Shown here: positions 47,393 through 57,840 of the stretch, piece after piece
How the letters are laid out: the number at the start of each line of letters is the position of its first letter
How positions within the stretch are numbered: position 1 is the stretch's first letter
Origin: Ricinus communis
Taxonomy: Eukaryota > Streptophyta > Magnoliopsida > Malpighiales > Euphorbiaceae
Assembly: GCF_019578655.1 (NCBI RefSeq)
Contig: NC_063256.1
Coordinates: 21,738,005-21,802,004, forward strand
Length of the DNA: 64,000 bases
Direction: 5' to 3'
Translations under genes and position numbers: made by a program
The notes under the pieces: model-generated
The model's database searches: none
Told to the model about the DNA's origin: nothing
The model's input: the letters and a program-made list of their open reading frames with translations, nothing else

Positions 47393-48914
47393 CTCATTGC
47401 TTGTCCTTAAGCAATCAAAAGTAAAATAAGGAAAATAAACCACTAAGGAACAACACTTAAACTGATAAACAAGCTAGAGAGCTTCTGCACATATCCTTAA
47501 CAAGCGTAAGTCAAACAAAAAGAAACGAAGCAATCAATTCAAGTATCACAACCAAGATGCCAATAATTCACATAATACTGCCTCAACAAAATTATTCAGA
47601 ACCAACTCCTCACCAGATTCACTCTAAATCACTAAAAGTGTTTAAAGGGTAGTGTTTAATCACTCAATGCATCAACTACTGCCTTACTTACTATATGCTT
47701 GCTCTTAAATCCTACTCCTACCACTTATGGAGAGTCAACAACCATGTCAAGAAGTCTTTATAAGGGCTGTAATGGGGATTAGGCAGGGGTAGGTAAATTT
47801 GGTAAGAGTTGAACCTATGGTGTTCTGCAATGAAATACATGACATGCGCACAAGTCACAATAATCACAAGGGGTAAACAATGGATAGTAGTCCAAGGTGG
47901 GAAACAGGAATCAAGTCAAAATATTTAGTTCACTTACTTTCTTTCTTTTCATCACCTTTCCCTCTTATTCTTCTTTTTATATATTTTTCTTCTTTCTTTT
48001 TTTTTCTTTTTTTTCTTTTTTTTCATAAGGGAAGAACATTCACATAATAGAGTGAATTTCTTTTTGGATTGAAGTAAGTTGCTACAAGATTCCAAAGCTA
48101 TTCCTGAGATAAAAATTCCCAATAAAAACAACTCATTTACAAAATCATAACCCAAAGTAGAATAAAACTAAGTGGTAATGGAATATGATAAAAAAAATGG
48201 TGAAAGAAGGGGTTATCTACAGAATCAATAAACGAATGAAGGCTATTTGGCTAGAATGAAAAACCTAAATGCCTCTATCATACCAAAGTGTAAAACTCTC
48301 CTTGTGGCCCTCATAAGCATTACCAAGCAAGTTCTAAAAGTAAAAACAGTAATTGGCACTCTCAATAAGAAATAAATACAAGCATATAAAGTGTATGCTT
48401 ACAATTTAGGCTCAATTTCTCACAAGTGTGCTTTTGAGTAGGTTCCAAACAAAAATCATCAAAATAGAATTAAATAAACCAAAGCAACTTAGTGCAAAAC
48501 TCCAACTAATTATCTTACATTCTTCTGTGAAACTCAACACTATCAGTTTTACCCGATCACATGGACATAAACAGGATTTCAAAAGCAAGTCAACAGTAAG
48601 AGCATGGAAACAAAGTGGAAAATTTTCAAAATTTTATAAAAAATTGCACAAAGAATAAACAAATAATTGAGATGGGATAAATATCACCCACCCCACACTT
48701 GAAGGACACACTGTCCCTAGTGTACAAAATATAAGAAATCAAAAAGGAGAAAGAACTAATACTGGCATGACTATAGCTCCGGAGTAAAAAGAGGTGCATC
48801 AGCAGGTATATCAGGGCGTTGGCTAGTCTGTGGTAGAGGAGTGGCTGCAAATAATAAAATAAAGACTTAAAATCGAAACTGAAACAAAAATTAAATAAAA
48901 TATGAAAACTAAAA
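47393..48914 (-). other. 3' non-coding internal region of the Athila-type element
   Basis: About 1.5 kb with no credible open frame. It contains a T/C-rich low-complexity run (about 47,990-48,026) and a second polypurine-tract-like site (48,686-48,700). Athila-type elements often carry such a long region after pol, sometimes with an env-like frame; none is visible here. Confidence 0.6.
48686..48700 (-). other. Internal polypurine-tract-like sequence
   Basis: On the minus strand AAGTGTGGGGTGGGT shares AAGTGTGGGGT with the terminal tract at 47,376-47,392. It may be an extra plus-strand priming site or a vestige of a rearrangement. Confidence 0.4.
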
Positions 48915-49438
48915 CTAATAAAATATTTCAAAACAAAGGGTTAAAATATTAGAGATTAAAGATAAAAATTGGGGTGCCTCCCAAAAGCGCTTCCTTTTGA
49001 TGTGATGAGTCTTCTTAGCTGGACTCATGATGAAAAGCAAACGGGCGTGATCGACGACCATCCATCCTTCTTCCAAGAAAATGGCTTCAAGTATCCGCTT
49101 AGAGGGATAATCGTCAATTTCCTCTTCCCGACTATCAAGCAAGTTGCCAGTATGATGGGCAAAACTCGCTCCTCGTATAATTGCACGTAGTCGTGATGCT
49201 TTAGGGGCTCTTCCAATTTGAAAGCTGGAGTTTCACCAATTGGAAGGATCGACGGTTGGGCAATTTCTTCAGGAACGTCGATGGTTTTCTCCAGTCCTTG
49301 GCTTGGTTCACTTGCTAGAAGAAACTCGAGCTCCTCCAAGACTTCTTCATTGGATACCTCGTGCTCATCTTCCATCATCGAAGAGACTTGTGGAAAATCC
49401 ACCAAAAATTCCTCTAACTGCAACTCAAAGATCATCAA
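48915..49438 (-). pseudogene. Post-protease polyprotein segment of the Athila-type element
   Basis: Minus-strand reading (49,438 to 49,025, continuing in another frame to about 48,915) with the acidic stretch EELEFLLASEPSQ and later DYVQLYEERVLPIILAT. The corresponding segment in the Athila/Tat copy at 63,740-63,990 (LKQLAFLLANEP, then HLTYAYLDEVEKMPVIIAADL) lies between protease and reverse transcriptase. This region therefore marks that linker. It ends without entering a reverse transcriptase. No catalytic function remains. Confidence 0.6.
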
Positions 49439-49439
49439 C

Positions 49440-49943
49440 TCAGATGCCTCGCTGGTAGTCTTTTAGAGGGATCATGTTTGCCTCTTCCTTTTCTGGTTCT
49501 ATCTCCATGTTTAAGAAATCGTCCTGCACAGAAGCATCATCGTCAAACATAGTAGATAAACCAGAAAAATTCTCACCTGAACGCAAAGTGATGGCATTCA
49601 AATGTTCCTCGGATTCAGTAGCGTTTGATGGAGTTCCCAATTGCTCTTCAGCTAGTAACTTGAAGATTAAGCCTACTTGATGCTCTATATTATTAATCGA
49701 GGTTTGTTGATCTTCAAGTATCCTCTCTGTTTGTTGGAATCTATCCTCAAGACTTGGAATAAACCTCGTCATCAGCTCCTCTGACACTAACTCTTCACCT
49801 TGAGTTGATGGTGCAAGATTAGGCTGCTGAAATTCTGGTGGTTCTTGGCCATCTAAGCTCCATCCAAAGGGTGAATGAATGCTCGACTCTTGATTGTAGG
49901 TGCTTCCATACGAGTCATTTGGCCAACTTCCCGTATAATTCAC
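49440..49943 (-). pseudogene. Gag C-terminal segment of the Athila-type element
   Basis: A 167-residue minus-strand open frame. A Gln/Pro-rich start (about residues 1-50) is followed by a probable coiled coil (about residues 60-95, with EDRFQQTERILEDQQTSINN and HQVGLIFKLLAE). Then comes the LNAITLRSGE motif that closes gag in Athila/Tat elements, and an acidic tail. The gag core and any zinc knuckle upstream are missing, and the frame stops where the protease should begin. With 48,915-49,438 it looks like a polyprotein from which the protease was deleted. It would be at most a structural fragment. Confidence 0.6.
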
Positions 49944-50318
49944 CTATTCATAGTTATAAGAACAATGAGCAACATCACTATATAATGGACAATCATTACT
50001 CAAATGTAAACCATAACAAAATTCATAAAAAACTTGAGATGAAAGGATAGGAGTGGAGAGTTGATTGGTAGCCCTGCAAAACGATTCCACTGGAGCTTCT
50101 AAAGATGCACGGGTATCCCAATTTTTAGCACTCTCTTAGTTCCTTATCCAATTTTCCAACGTGTCATACAAAGAGTTTAGCATTGAACCTCCTTGTCATC
50201 AACTATCTGAATCATAAACTTAACTAAATAAATATGTACAAACAAAATAGAAATAAATATAAATAAAAAAAAATGGCTAAATTAACAAATAGCAAATTTC
50301 ACTCTAGTTTTCAAACAT

Positions 50319-50336
50319 TCCCCGGCAACGGTGCCA
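50319..50336 (-). other. Primer-binding site, Asp tRNA type
   Basis: On the minus strand TGGCACCGTTGCCGGGGA: 18 bases that differ at one position from the usual plant TGGCGCCGTTGCCGGGGA. It lies 6 bp from the LTR end. Confidence 0.9.
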
Positions 50337-50342
50337 AAAACT

Positions 50343-51768
50343 TAATGTGTGCTACTTGTGTTAGCTACAATCTAAGGCAGTGTACCTATCGATGCATTCT
50401 AGCACTAACGGTGAGTATCAAGGTCGTATTCCTCGGGAAAGTGAAAGCCCAAAGTTACTCCTTTATTCTTTGTTATATTAACCTAATATGAGTGATGAAT
50501 AATTTCTAAACTAACTAATAGCTACAAGCTAAATTCAAAGGGAGATGCAGGAGTAATTGATAACTAAAATAACCAAGACAAGAAAGCAAACCCAAAGGGA
50601 ACCTAAACTAGTTGGCAATCAAACAAAAGATAAAGGATTGGTGAGTCTAATTATGCTACCCATGGATGAGTTCTTAACCGAGTTCGGTTTCTCTCTCGAG
50701 ATAACGCAATTACTAAATCTAATAACCTCAAATTGGAATCTCTTCCTAACGATTGATTCTTAAATTAGCATTAAGCTTTAATCCGCCTCTATTAAGCTTT
50801 GTTAATTCTTATTCCGGCTAGTTAATTATCCTTATCTCTAAGCGATTATTAATCAGTTCTTGCTATTCAAAATTCCAATTGCTAAATGGACTTCTCAATC
50901 ACACAAAGCAATCTAAACACATAATTCACAACGTCTCATGAATAATGCATTATCTTGTTAATACTGAAAGCAAGAAGAATACAAAACTAACCCAAACAAT
51001 CTAATAATATAATACTAAGCCAACATAGTAAAGAAATCCCAATCGATTTAATCAATCTAGCTAATCATGTTCATTATCAAAATCCACAAGAATACAATTA
51101 GAACAAAGAGTAAAGGTAGAGAAAACCCGATTACACCCTTGGATGATAGCAAACAACCCCAATTCCTCTTGCTCAAATTGAATCGATTCTTGTTCCTCTT
51201 GCTCGATTTAAATACCAATCAACGAACCTCGCCCAATCTTCAACTTTGAAGGGAATCCAATTGAAACCTTGATCCAAGTCTCCTTTTCCCTTGGTTCTAG
51301 CTCAAAAAACCCTTAGAGAGAGAAATATTAGGGTTTGGGGCATTCTCCCTCTCTCTCCTTTCTTTCTTTCCTCTCTTCTTTCTTTTAACTAATTCTCCCT
51401 GTCGCCACCAACACGGCCGTGTTGGTGGCCGTGTTCCCAACACGGGATGGTGTTGATGCCCGTGTCACTCTTTATGACCGTGCTCCCTAAAACTTATGTT
51501 TCTTTGATGTTGATGCACCAACACGGCCGTGTTGGGAACACGGCCAGTGTTGAAACCAACATGGGCATGTTCAGATTAGGGATGCGCAAACTTGACTTGT
51601 TTCGGCAACTTTGACATCCAATTCTTCCCTTTATCACTCTTTGACTTCTTTTGGACCTAAAGCACACAAACAAATGCATAGGGTGAGTGTTGGAACTAAT
51701 TCATATCCAAATGTACATAAATTATGCCTTAAAATCCCTATTTAGATGTGTGTATTCTACACTTATCA
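50343..51768 (-). mobile_element. 5' LTR of the Athila-type element
   Basis: Plus-strand TAATGTGTGC...CACTTATCA, paired with 45,949-47,375. In element orientation it begins TGATAAGTG and ends next to the Asp-type primer-binding site. It is flanked by AAGAA and a long GAA-rich run that belongs to the disrupted Tekay-type LTR. Confidence 0.85.
51404..51429. repeat. 26-bp perfect palindrome in the LTR
   Basis: Arms of 13 bp meeting at ACACGG/CCGTGT with no loop. The equivalent place in the other LTR (about 47,013-47,030) keeps only the central AACACGGCCGTGTT (14 bp). Confidence 0.85.
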
Positions 51769-51908
51769 AAGAAGAAGAAGAAGAAAAATAAGAAGAAGGA
51801 GAAGAAGGGGGGACAAGAAGAAAAAAAAAAGAATTTCCCTTTTTTAATTATTTAATATTATTATTTATTTATTTATTATTATTTTATTTAATTTTTGAGG
51901 ATATTATA
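51769..51908 (-). mobile_element. Tekay-type 3' LTR, second part
   Basis: GAA-rich and then AT-rich sequence ending GGATATTATA, the mutated form of the LTR terminus that reads GGGTATTACA at 40,128. On the minus strand this is the start of the 3' LTR (TATAATATCC). A repeat of AAGAA opens it at 51,769-51,773. Confidence 0.7.
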
Positions 51909-51924
51909 CTCTACCCCCTTTAAG
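51909..51924 (-). other. Polypurine tract of the Tekay-type element
   Basis: On the minus strand CTTAAAGGGGGTAGAG, directly before the LTR start. It follows the end of the polyprotein, as expected. Confidence 0.75.
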
Positions 51925-52352
51925 AAAAAAATTCGTCGAATTTTAAAAGAAACAAGACTTACTCAAGATTGAAACAAATGAGGGTAAAGGCTCATCATTT
52001 CCTGCTTGGTGTCCCAAGTACATTCCTCTAACGAATGGTTTCGCTATAACACCTTAACTATCGGTATAACCTTAGAGCAGTTGGGGAACTTGAGTATTCA
52101 CGACCATAACCAGCTGCTCCTCGTAAGTCAAATCTTCACTTACTTCCACATATGGAGGCTGGAATACTCCAAAGGATTTGAAATGTACTTTCTCAACATG
52201 GATATATGAAATACGGGATGTACATGCGAGAAATTTTGCAGCAAATCGAAATTGTATGCTACCTATCCAATCCTGTTTGTAATCACAATGGGTCCCATAT
52301 AACGAGGGGCCAATTTGCTTTTCTTGCCAAACCGCATCAGACCATGCATAGG
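51925..52352 (-). pseudogene. Integrase C-terminus (GPY/F module) and chromodomain
   Basis: On the minus strand from 52,352: a GLMRFGKKSKLAPRYMGP stretch (the GPY/F module), then HVHPVFHISMLRKYI, then a chromodomain-like end with VKVLQRNHSLEECTW and YPHLF. The chromodomain is thought to steer chromovirus integration towards marked heterochromatin. Several in-frame stops interrupt it. It is separated from the rest of the integrase by the solo LTR at 52,353-54,686. Confidence 0.75.
52348..52352 (+). repeat. Target-site duplication ATAGG (left)
   Basis: Repeated exactly at 54,687-54,691, flanking the solo LTR. The integrase reading resumes across the pair. Confidence 0.9.
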
Positions 52353-54686
52353 TGTCACAACCAAATTTATTTATTTTTAATTAATAATTAATATTCATTA
52401 GCATGTCATTAAACATGTCATTTGCATCATGATTATATATGACCTATTTTATTATATTATGTGGTAGATAAATAAATTATTTAGTTACATATTGATTTAA
52501 TTGAAAAGTAATGATTTTGGATTAAATTGGAAAGTTAGAAAGAAAGAGGATTAAATTGTAAAATTTCTTATGTTTACACCAATTTACCACCTCTTCATTT
52601 CTTCATTTCTACATAATTGCCTCTTCTTCTTTGTCTCTCTCATTCTTCTCATTTTCTTCTTCAAACCTTGATTTTCCTAATCAAACTCTACAAACTTTTA
52701 GTAAGTGAGAATCTATTTCTTCTTATAAGTTTGAAAGATTTGGGCTTTCATAATCAAGGGAAACAAAGGTGAATAATTTTAATTTCTTTGTTTTGTTGTA
52801 AATTAGTATTAATGATATGAAATTATTGATGATTATATGTTTTGGAATTGTTTTAATCAAGAGTGAACATGCTATTACTTGTGATCTTGAAGCTGAAATT
52901 TCTGGGCAGAATTTTTCACCTCTGATTTCGTGACCTTAGAGGCTTAATCTCGAAAATTTCCAAACATGAAAGTTGTAGGCATATGTTTCAGGAATATTCC
53001 CGTAAAATGGTTTTGCAGAACGTTGAGTGAGTATGAACTTATAAGGTGACGATTTGCTGCTGCTCTGTATGTGGTTCAGCAGGTGACGTGGTTTTTGTGC
53101 TGACAGTTTGAAGCATTTAGAGGCTGAACCAAGCAAAGAGTTAAACATTAAAGTTGTTCATTTATATATCTAGTATATGTCTGTAAAACTTCATAATTTT
53201 TGGTTGAGTATAACGTGAGATATATTGAACTTAACTTGGCCTGTTCGAAACTGTTTTAAGCAGAAATCGGACTTAGAATTCAGAAATTTGTTGCTAATTG
53301 TGTGTTCCACAACTTGAGCTAGAGAAGTCCAAACTGAGTAAAATTAGTGTCTATAGAAACTTTATGATGTTAACTTTATATCTGCAGAGTTTTATCAGAA
53401 AATGTATTCATTTAGCTGGTCATTCAATAGGAAACTTTTTACTGTTCTGTTTAAATGGAAATTGGAGCAGCTGTATTGAAAATGCCATAACTATTTTTAT
53501 ACCAATGATTTTGAAGTGATTCTTTCTGCTATGGTTTCTATAAAAGTGGAAGTGTAATTATGGAAAAGATGAGATTTTTATTAATTGTACATAAGTTTTG
53601 GTGTAATTTCTACGTCATTACCTACAAGCTGCCATCATCAACAAATATGTTGATTTATTGTCATTCATCTCATGCATCATATTAACATCAAGAATATATG
53701 TTATTTTGTTGAAATGTGATGTTTTATGGATATTAAAGATATGTATATTTATGCCTTGTGATTGAATTGTATTTGTATTGAACATGTGAATAGGTTCGTC
53801 CAAAGGCAAGGAAGTGGTAAAAGAAAAAGAATATGATTACTTTGTTATCCTATAAAATTTGGTAAGTATTTAATAGACTAAACTTTGTGTATATTGAGTA
53901 GGAACTGTTGTTTGATTACTTGATAATCTCTTGATTGACTGAGTTGATAATGGTTATGTTTTTGGCTTGTTGTAAAGTGAATTGATTGTGATGTGTTGTG
54001 AAGTGAATTGATTGTGATTAAGGATTGATGAGTCTTGAATGGATATTGTGTGATCGGGAAAGCTGAGCCAGGCGGATAGCGCAAGACTGAGCCAGGCGGA
54101 TAGTCTTGTCAAGTGGTCACTGAAATGTGAAAATATGAGGAAATGTGAGGATGAGTCATCTGATCCTAATTTGATAGAAATAATATGGAATTGAATTATT
54201 TGACTTGGTTGAGTTTGAGATTATTTGCATTATGTGATATGAAATTATTTGTTTATGAGAATAATTGAAATGGTTGATTTTGTGATTGTCAGTTAAGTGT
54301 TGGTATAATTTTCTGTATTTGATAAAGACTTGATAATTCTAGCCCAATATACTATAGTTTAGTAAATTAAATGCTTATTGTGTCGCTAGCTCATTCCTTA
54401 GCAATTTTTTTCAGGTTAGTGCAGTTGTAGATAGCCTTAGCTGTGCATTGCTCTTTTTGCATCAGTCAACATTATCAGGTGGGCCAGAGGAGTTATCTCA
54501 AGCATTGGGGCATATTTGGGTACTTGTGTGAATTAAACTAATGTATAAATATTCCTTATGTATATTAAGTATGTTATGCCACTTAAATTATATGAATGTA
54601 TATTGTAACTAGGTAATAAATTATGTTTATAAAGTTAATTATATATATATTGCTATACAATTGGATGTTTGAGTTTTGGTGCTACA
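52353..54686. mobile_element. Solo LTR inserted in the integrase gene
   Basis: 2,334 bp from TGTCACAACC to GTGCTACA, flanked by ATAGG, with no primer site, gag or pol inside. The split integrase of the host element continues on both sides, which confirms both edges. It contains a pyrimidine-rich stretch (52,610-52,680) followed by TTTTAGTAAGTGAG and a pair of GAGCCAGGCGGATAG repeats (54,066-54,105). These features resemble the transcribed part of Tekay-type LTRs read on the plus strand. The termini are too symmetric to settle orientation. It arose by recombination between the two LTRs of an element inserted after the chromovirus. Confidence 0.85.
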
Positions 54687-54691
54687 ATAGG
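54687..54691 (+). repeat. Target-site duplication ATAGG (right)
   Basis: Partner of 52,348-52,352. Confidence 0.9.
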
Positions 54692-55760
54692 GGACACCTT
54701 TAAGAACACATACTCTCCAATACTGAATTCCATGTGCTTCTGCTTTGGGTTCGCAAAACCCTTCTGCCTATTGAAAGCTTTCGTCAACTGCTCGCGGATA
54801 ATAGGAATCTTTTCTGAAGTGATTTGAACCAACTCTAGTCCTGCTAACTTCCATTCGCCAACCTATTCCCAACACATAGGAGATCTGCACTTTCAGCCGT
54901 ACAATGCCTCAAAAGGGCCCATCTCGATGCTTGGATGGTAGCTATTATTATATGCGAATTCAATCAATGGTAGTTACCAATTCCACTTAGCACTAAAATC
55001 TATCACACACATCTAAAGCATATCCTTTATGGTCTGAATTATCCTCTTCGACTGTCCATCAGTCTAGCGGTGAAAGGCTGTGCTGAAGTCCAATCTAGGG
55101 CCAAGCTCTTCTTGTAGCTTTCTCCAAAACCTCGAAGTGAACTGCAGTCCTCTATCACACACTATAAAAATAGGAAAACCGTGAAGATTGACAATTCTCT
55201 CTAGATAGACTCGTGCATACTTACCCACACAATAAGTAGTCTTCACATGAAGGAAATGCGCTGACTTAGTCAATTAGTCCATAATTACCCAAATAGAATC
55301 ATAACCAGCCGAAGTCTTGGATAAACCAAAAATAAAATCCATAGTAATCCTTTCCTATTTCCACTCTGGTATAGGAAGTAGTTGCACTAACCGTGACGGC
55401 TTCTGATGCTCCAACTTAACCTGCTGACACATCAGACACTTGGAGACAAACTCTGCCATATCCCTTTTCAATTCCACCAATAATTGCCTTTCAAATCGTG
55501 ATATATATTGGTAGAGCCCGGATGCACGCTGTAAGCTATACAATGAGCCTCTTCTAAAATCTCCTTCTTGAGATTATCCACATTAGGGACACATAGCCTA
55601 GTGCTCATCCTGAGAGTACGGTCATCATCTATAACAAAATCATTAGCTCGACCCTACTACACTTCTTCCAATATTTTTTATAACTGTGGGTCCCGATTCT
55701 GAGCTAACCTAATTCTGTCAACAAGCACAAACCTAACCCTGAAATTGTGCTAAGAATGCT
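54692..55760 (-). pseudogene. Integrase of the Tekay-type element
   Basis: Minus-strand integrase, which would join element DNA into the host chromosome. The zinc-binding HHCC region lies at about 55,370-55,565: the His pair is in EAHCIAYSVH, the Cys pair in KCLMCQQ, and a one-base frameshift separates them. The catalytic core follows at 55,010-55,290 (LTKSAHFL, CDRGLQFTSRFW, LDFSTAFH). The first Asp is followed at once by a stop, the second is kept in CDRG, and the usual Glu of QSER reads Lys (QSKR). The end of the gene is displaced to 51,925-52,352 by the solo LTR. It is non-functional. Confidence 0.85.
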
Positions 55761-55780
55761 CCTGATTCCAATACCTGCAT

Positions 55781-56320
55781 CTACAACCCTTGGTCACACA
55801 ATTTGTGCAACTCTTTGGTCAGGGGTCTCTTCTCCGCACTGATATGAGCAAGACTACCTACTGACTTCCTGCTCAAAGTTTGATTTTGGAAAAACACTAT
55901 TGTTATGGAAATGCACACGCGGTAGAAAAAAGCATCTGCCATGATATTCCCTTTACTTGGATGGTAGAGAATATTACAATCATAATCTTTTTGAAGTTCC
56001 AACCATCTCCTCTACCTCAGATTCAATTCTTTCTGCTGAAAAGTATACTTCAAACTTTTATGGTCCGTATATATCTCGCACGTCTCATCGTAGAGATAGT
56101 GCCTCCATATTTTTAAGGCAAAGATTATTGCTGCCATCTCCAAATCATGAGTAGGGTAATTTTGTTCATGCCTCTTCAATTGCATGGATGCATAAGTTAC
56201 TACCTTATCATGCTGCATCAGAACGCAACCCAAACCCACTCTGGAAGTGTCAGAATGCATCATGAATCCACCAGTCCTAGAGGGTAAGGTCAATACCGAA
56301 GCTGAAGTCAAACAGTCTTT
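55781..56320 (-). pseudogene. RNase H of the Tekay-type element
   Basis: The minus-strand open part (56,311-56,012) carries the Ty3 RNase H signature: [15 protein letters not shown] with the first catalytic Asp, [16 protein letters not shown] with the Glu, and YTDHKSLKY with the next Asp. The continuation (56,002-55,781) has KDYDCNILYHPSKGN and then degenerates where ADALSR would be expected. RNase H removes the RNA strand during reverse transcription. A frame change lies between the two parts. Confidence 0.85.
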
Positions 56321-57260
56321 CAGCTTCTGAAAACTTCTTTCTCACGCATTAGTCCACTGGAACCTGACGTTCTTCCGAGTCAACTTAGTCAAAGGCACTG
56401 GGATCCTCAGGAAGTCTTTCACAAATCGACAGTAGTAGCTGGCTAATCCTAGAAAACTACGAACCTCTGTCACCATGGTCGGTCTCTACTAGTTAGTCAC
56501 CGCCTCCACTTTCTTGGGGTGTAGTTGAATGCCCTCTCTAGACACAACATGGCCTAGAAAAGCAATGCTTTCTAACCAAAACTCGCACATGGAGAACTTA
56601 GCATACAACTGATGCTCCCTCAACATCTAAAGTATCATCCTCAGATGCCACACGTGCTCCTCTTCACTTCTGGAGTACACCAAGATATCAATAATGAATA
56701 AATTGACAAAATGATCCAGGAACTGCTTAAACACCCGATTCATTAGATCCATGAAGGCTGTAGGAGCATTAGTGAGTGCAAATGACATTAGCAGGAACTC
56801 ATAATGTCCATAACTCGTCCTGAGCACCGTCTTCAGAATGTCTTCCTCACGGATCCCCAACTGGTGATACCCCGATCGCAAATCAATCTTGGAAAAGCAT
56901 ACGGCTCCTTGAAGCTGATCGAATAGATCATTGATGCGAGGAAGCAGACACTTATTATGAATCATCGCTTTATTCAGCTGCTGGTAGTCAATATAGAGGC
57001 GCAAGGTACCATCCTTCTTCTTCATGAATAGAATAGGAGCACCCCATAGAGACGTATTGGGTCTGATAAAACCCTTATCCAAGATGTCTTGCAACTGCTC
57101 CTTTAACTCTTTTAACATGGCTGGTGCCATTCGGTAAGGTGGCAAAGAAATAGGTGTCATACTCGATACCACATCAATGTAGAACTTTATCTCTCTATTA
57201 GGCGGTAATCCTGGTAGCTCTTCTAGAAATACATCGGAAAACTCATAGACCACCTGAATG
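56321..57260 (-). pseudogene. Reverse transcriptase of the Tekay-type element
   Basis: A 208-residue minus-strand reading (57,253-56,627) covers most of the polymerase domain: [18 protein letters not shown], the [25 protein letters not shown] block, [13 protein letters not shown] with a catalytic Asp, and the [19 protein letters not shown] block. The YxDD-type motif, normally FIDD in this group, reads FIID, so one catalytic Asp is lost. The thumb and connection region (56,626-56,321) is broken by stops. The enzyme would copy element RNA into DNA; this copy cannot. Confidence 0.9.
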
Positions 57261-57399
57261 TCCTCAACGCTACCTTTTTCTGTAGAGGTATCCCTGACTA
57301 AAGCCAGATATCCCTAACACCCACGGTGAAGCATCCGTCTAGCCGTAATGGCTAACACGAGATTCGATGAGTAGGTACCTACTCGCCTTTAAAATGAAA

Positions 57400-57830
57400 C
57401 TCTGAGTCCCACGGGATTCAAAAATGGCATAATGCACAGCCAACCAATGCATGGCATAATTATGTCAAAATCCATTACGTCCAATATAAATTCCCAACCA
57501 AATCCCAACCCTCAACTAACACCAAATACAACGGAAACACAACATTAGTCTCTAAGTTGTCAATTAATGGCGTAATGACCGATATAGGAACCTGAAGTCC
57601 AACCGGTTGAACATCTAATCTTAAAGCAAAACTAGCCCTAGGGTCTAAAAAGACTTTAGCCTCAAAATAGTAGATTGGAATAATACTTGAGACCATAGTA
57701 TTAGAGGCTCGCGCATCCTGATGGGTGAGAGTGAATACTCTCGCTTGCCCATAGCCTGATTGTTGAGAGCCTGAAGCCTGACTCTGAACTCTATTCACTG
57801 ATCAACCTCCCATAGGCCTACCTCCAAAGC
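57400..57830 (-). pseudogene. Aspartic protease of the Tekay-type element
   Basis: Minus-strand reading with ARVFTLTHQDARASNT, IIPIYYFEAKVFLDPRAS, then FALRLDVQPVGLQVPISV and LVEGWDLV. The active-site triplet Asp-x-Gly reads Asp-Pro-Arg, losing the Gly, and the Ser-Phe-Val stretch normally following it is shortened. It follows gag without a clear frame boundary, as in chromoviruses with one gag-pol polyprotein. Non-functional. Confidence 0.8.
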
Positions 57831-57840
57831 CACGACCCTA

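Larger units (their letters stand above)
45949..51768 (-). mobile_element. Non-autonomous Athila-type LTR retrotransposon, nested in the Tekay-type LTR
   Basis: A 5,820-bp element on the minus strand, with LTRs of 1,427 bp (45,949-47,375) and 1,426 bp (50,343-51,768) that stay collinear from end to end with scattered differences. A tRNA-Asp primer-binding site (50,319-50,336) lies beside the right LTR and a polypurine tract beside the left. The 2.97-kb internal region encodes only gag-end and post-protease segments; protease, reverse transcriptase, RNase H and integrase are missing. LTR and PBS type match the Athila/Tat lineage. It inserted after the Tekay-type element was already in place. 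Confidence 0.85.
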
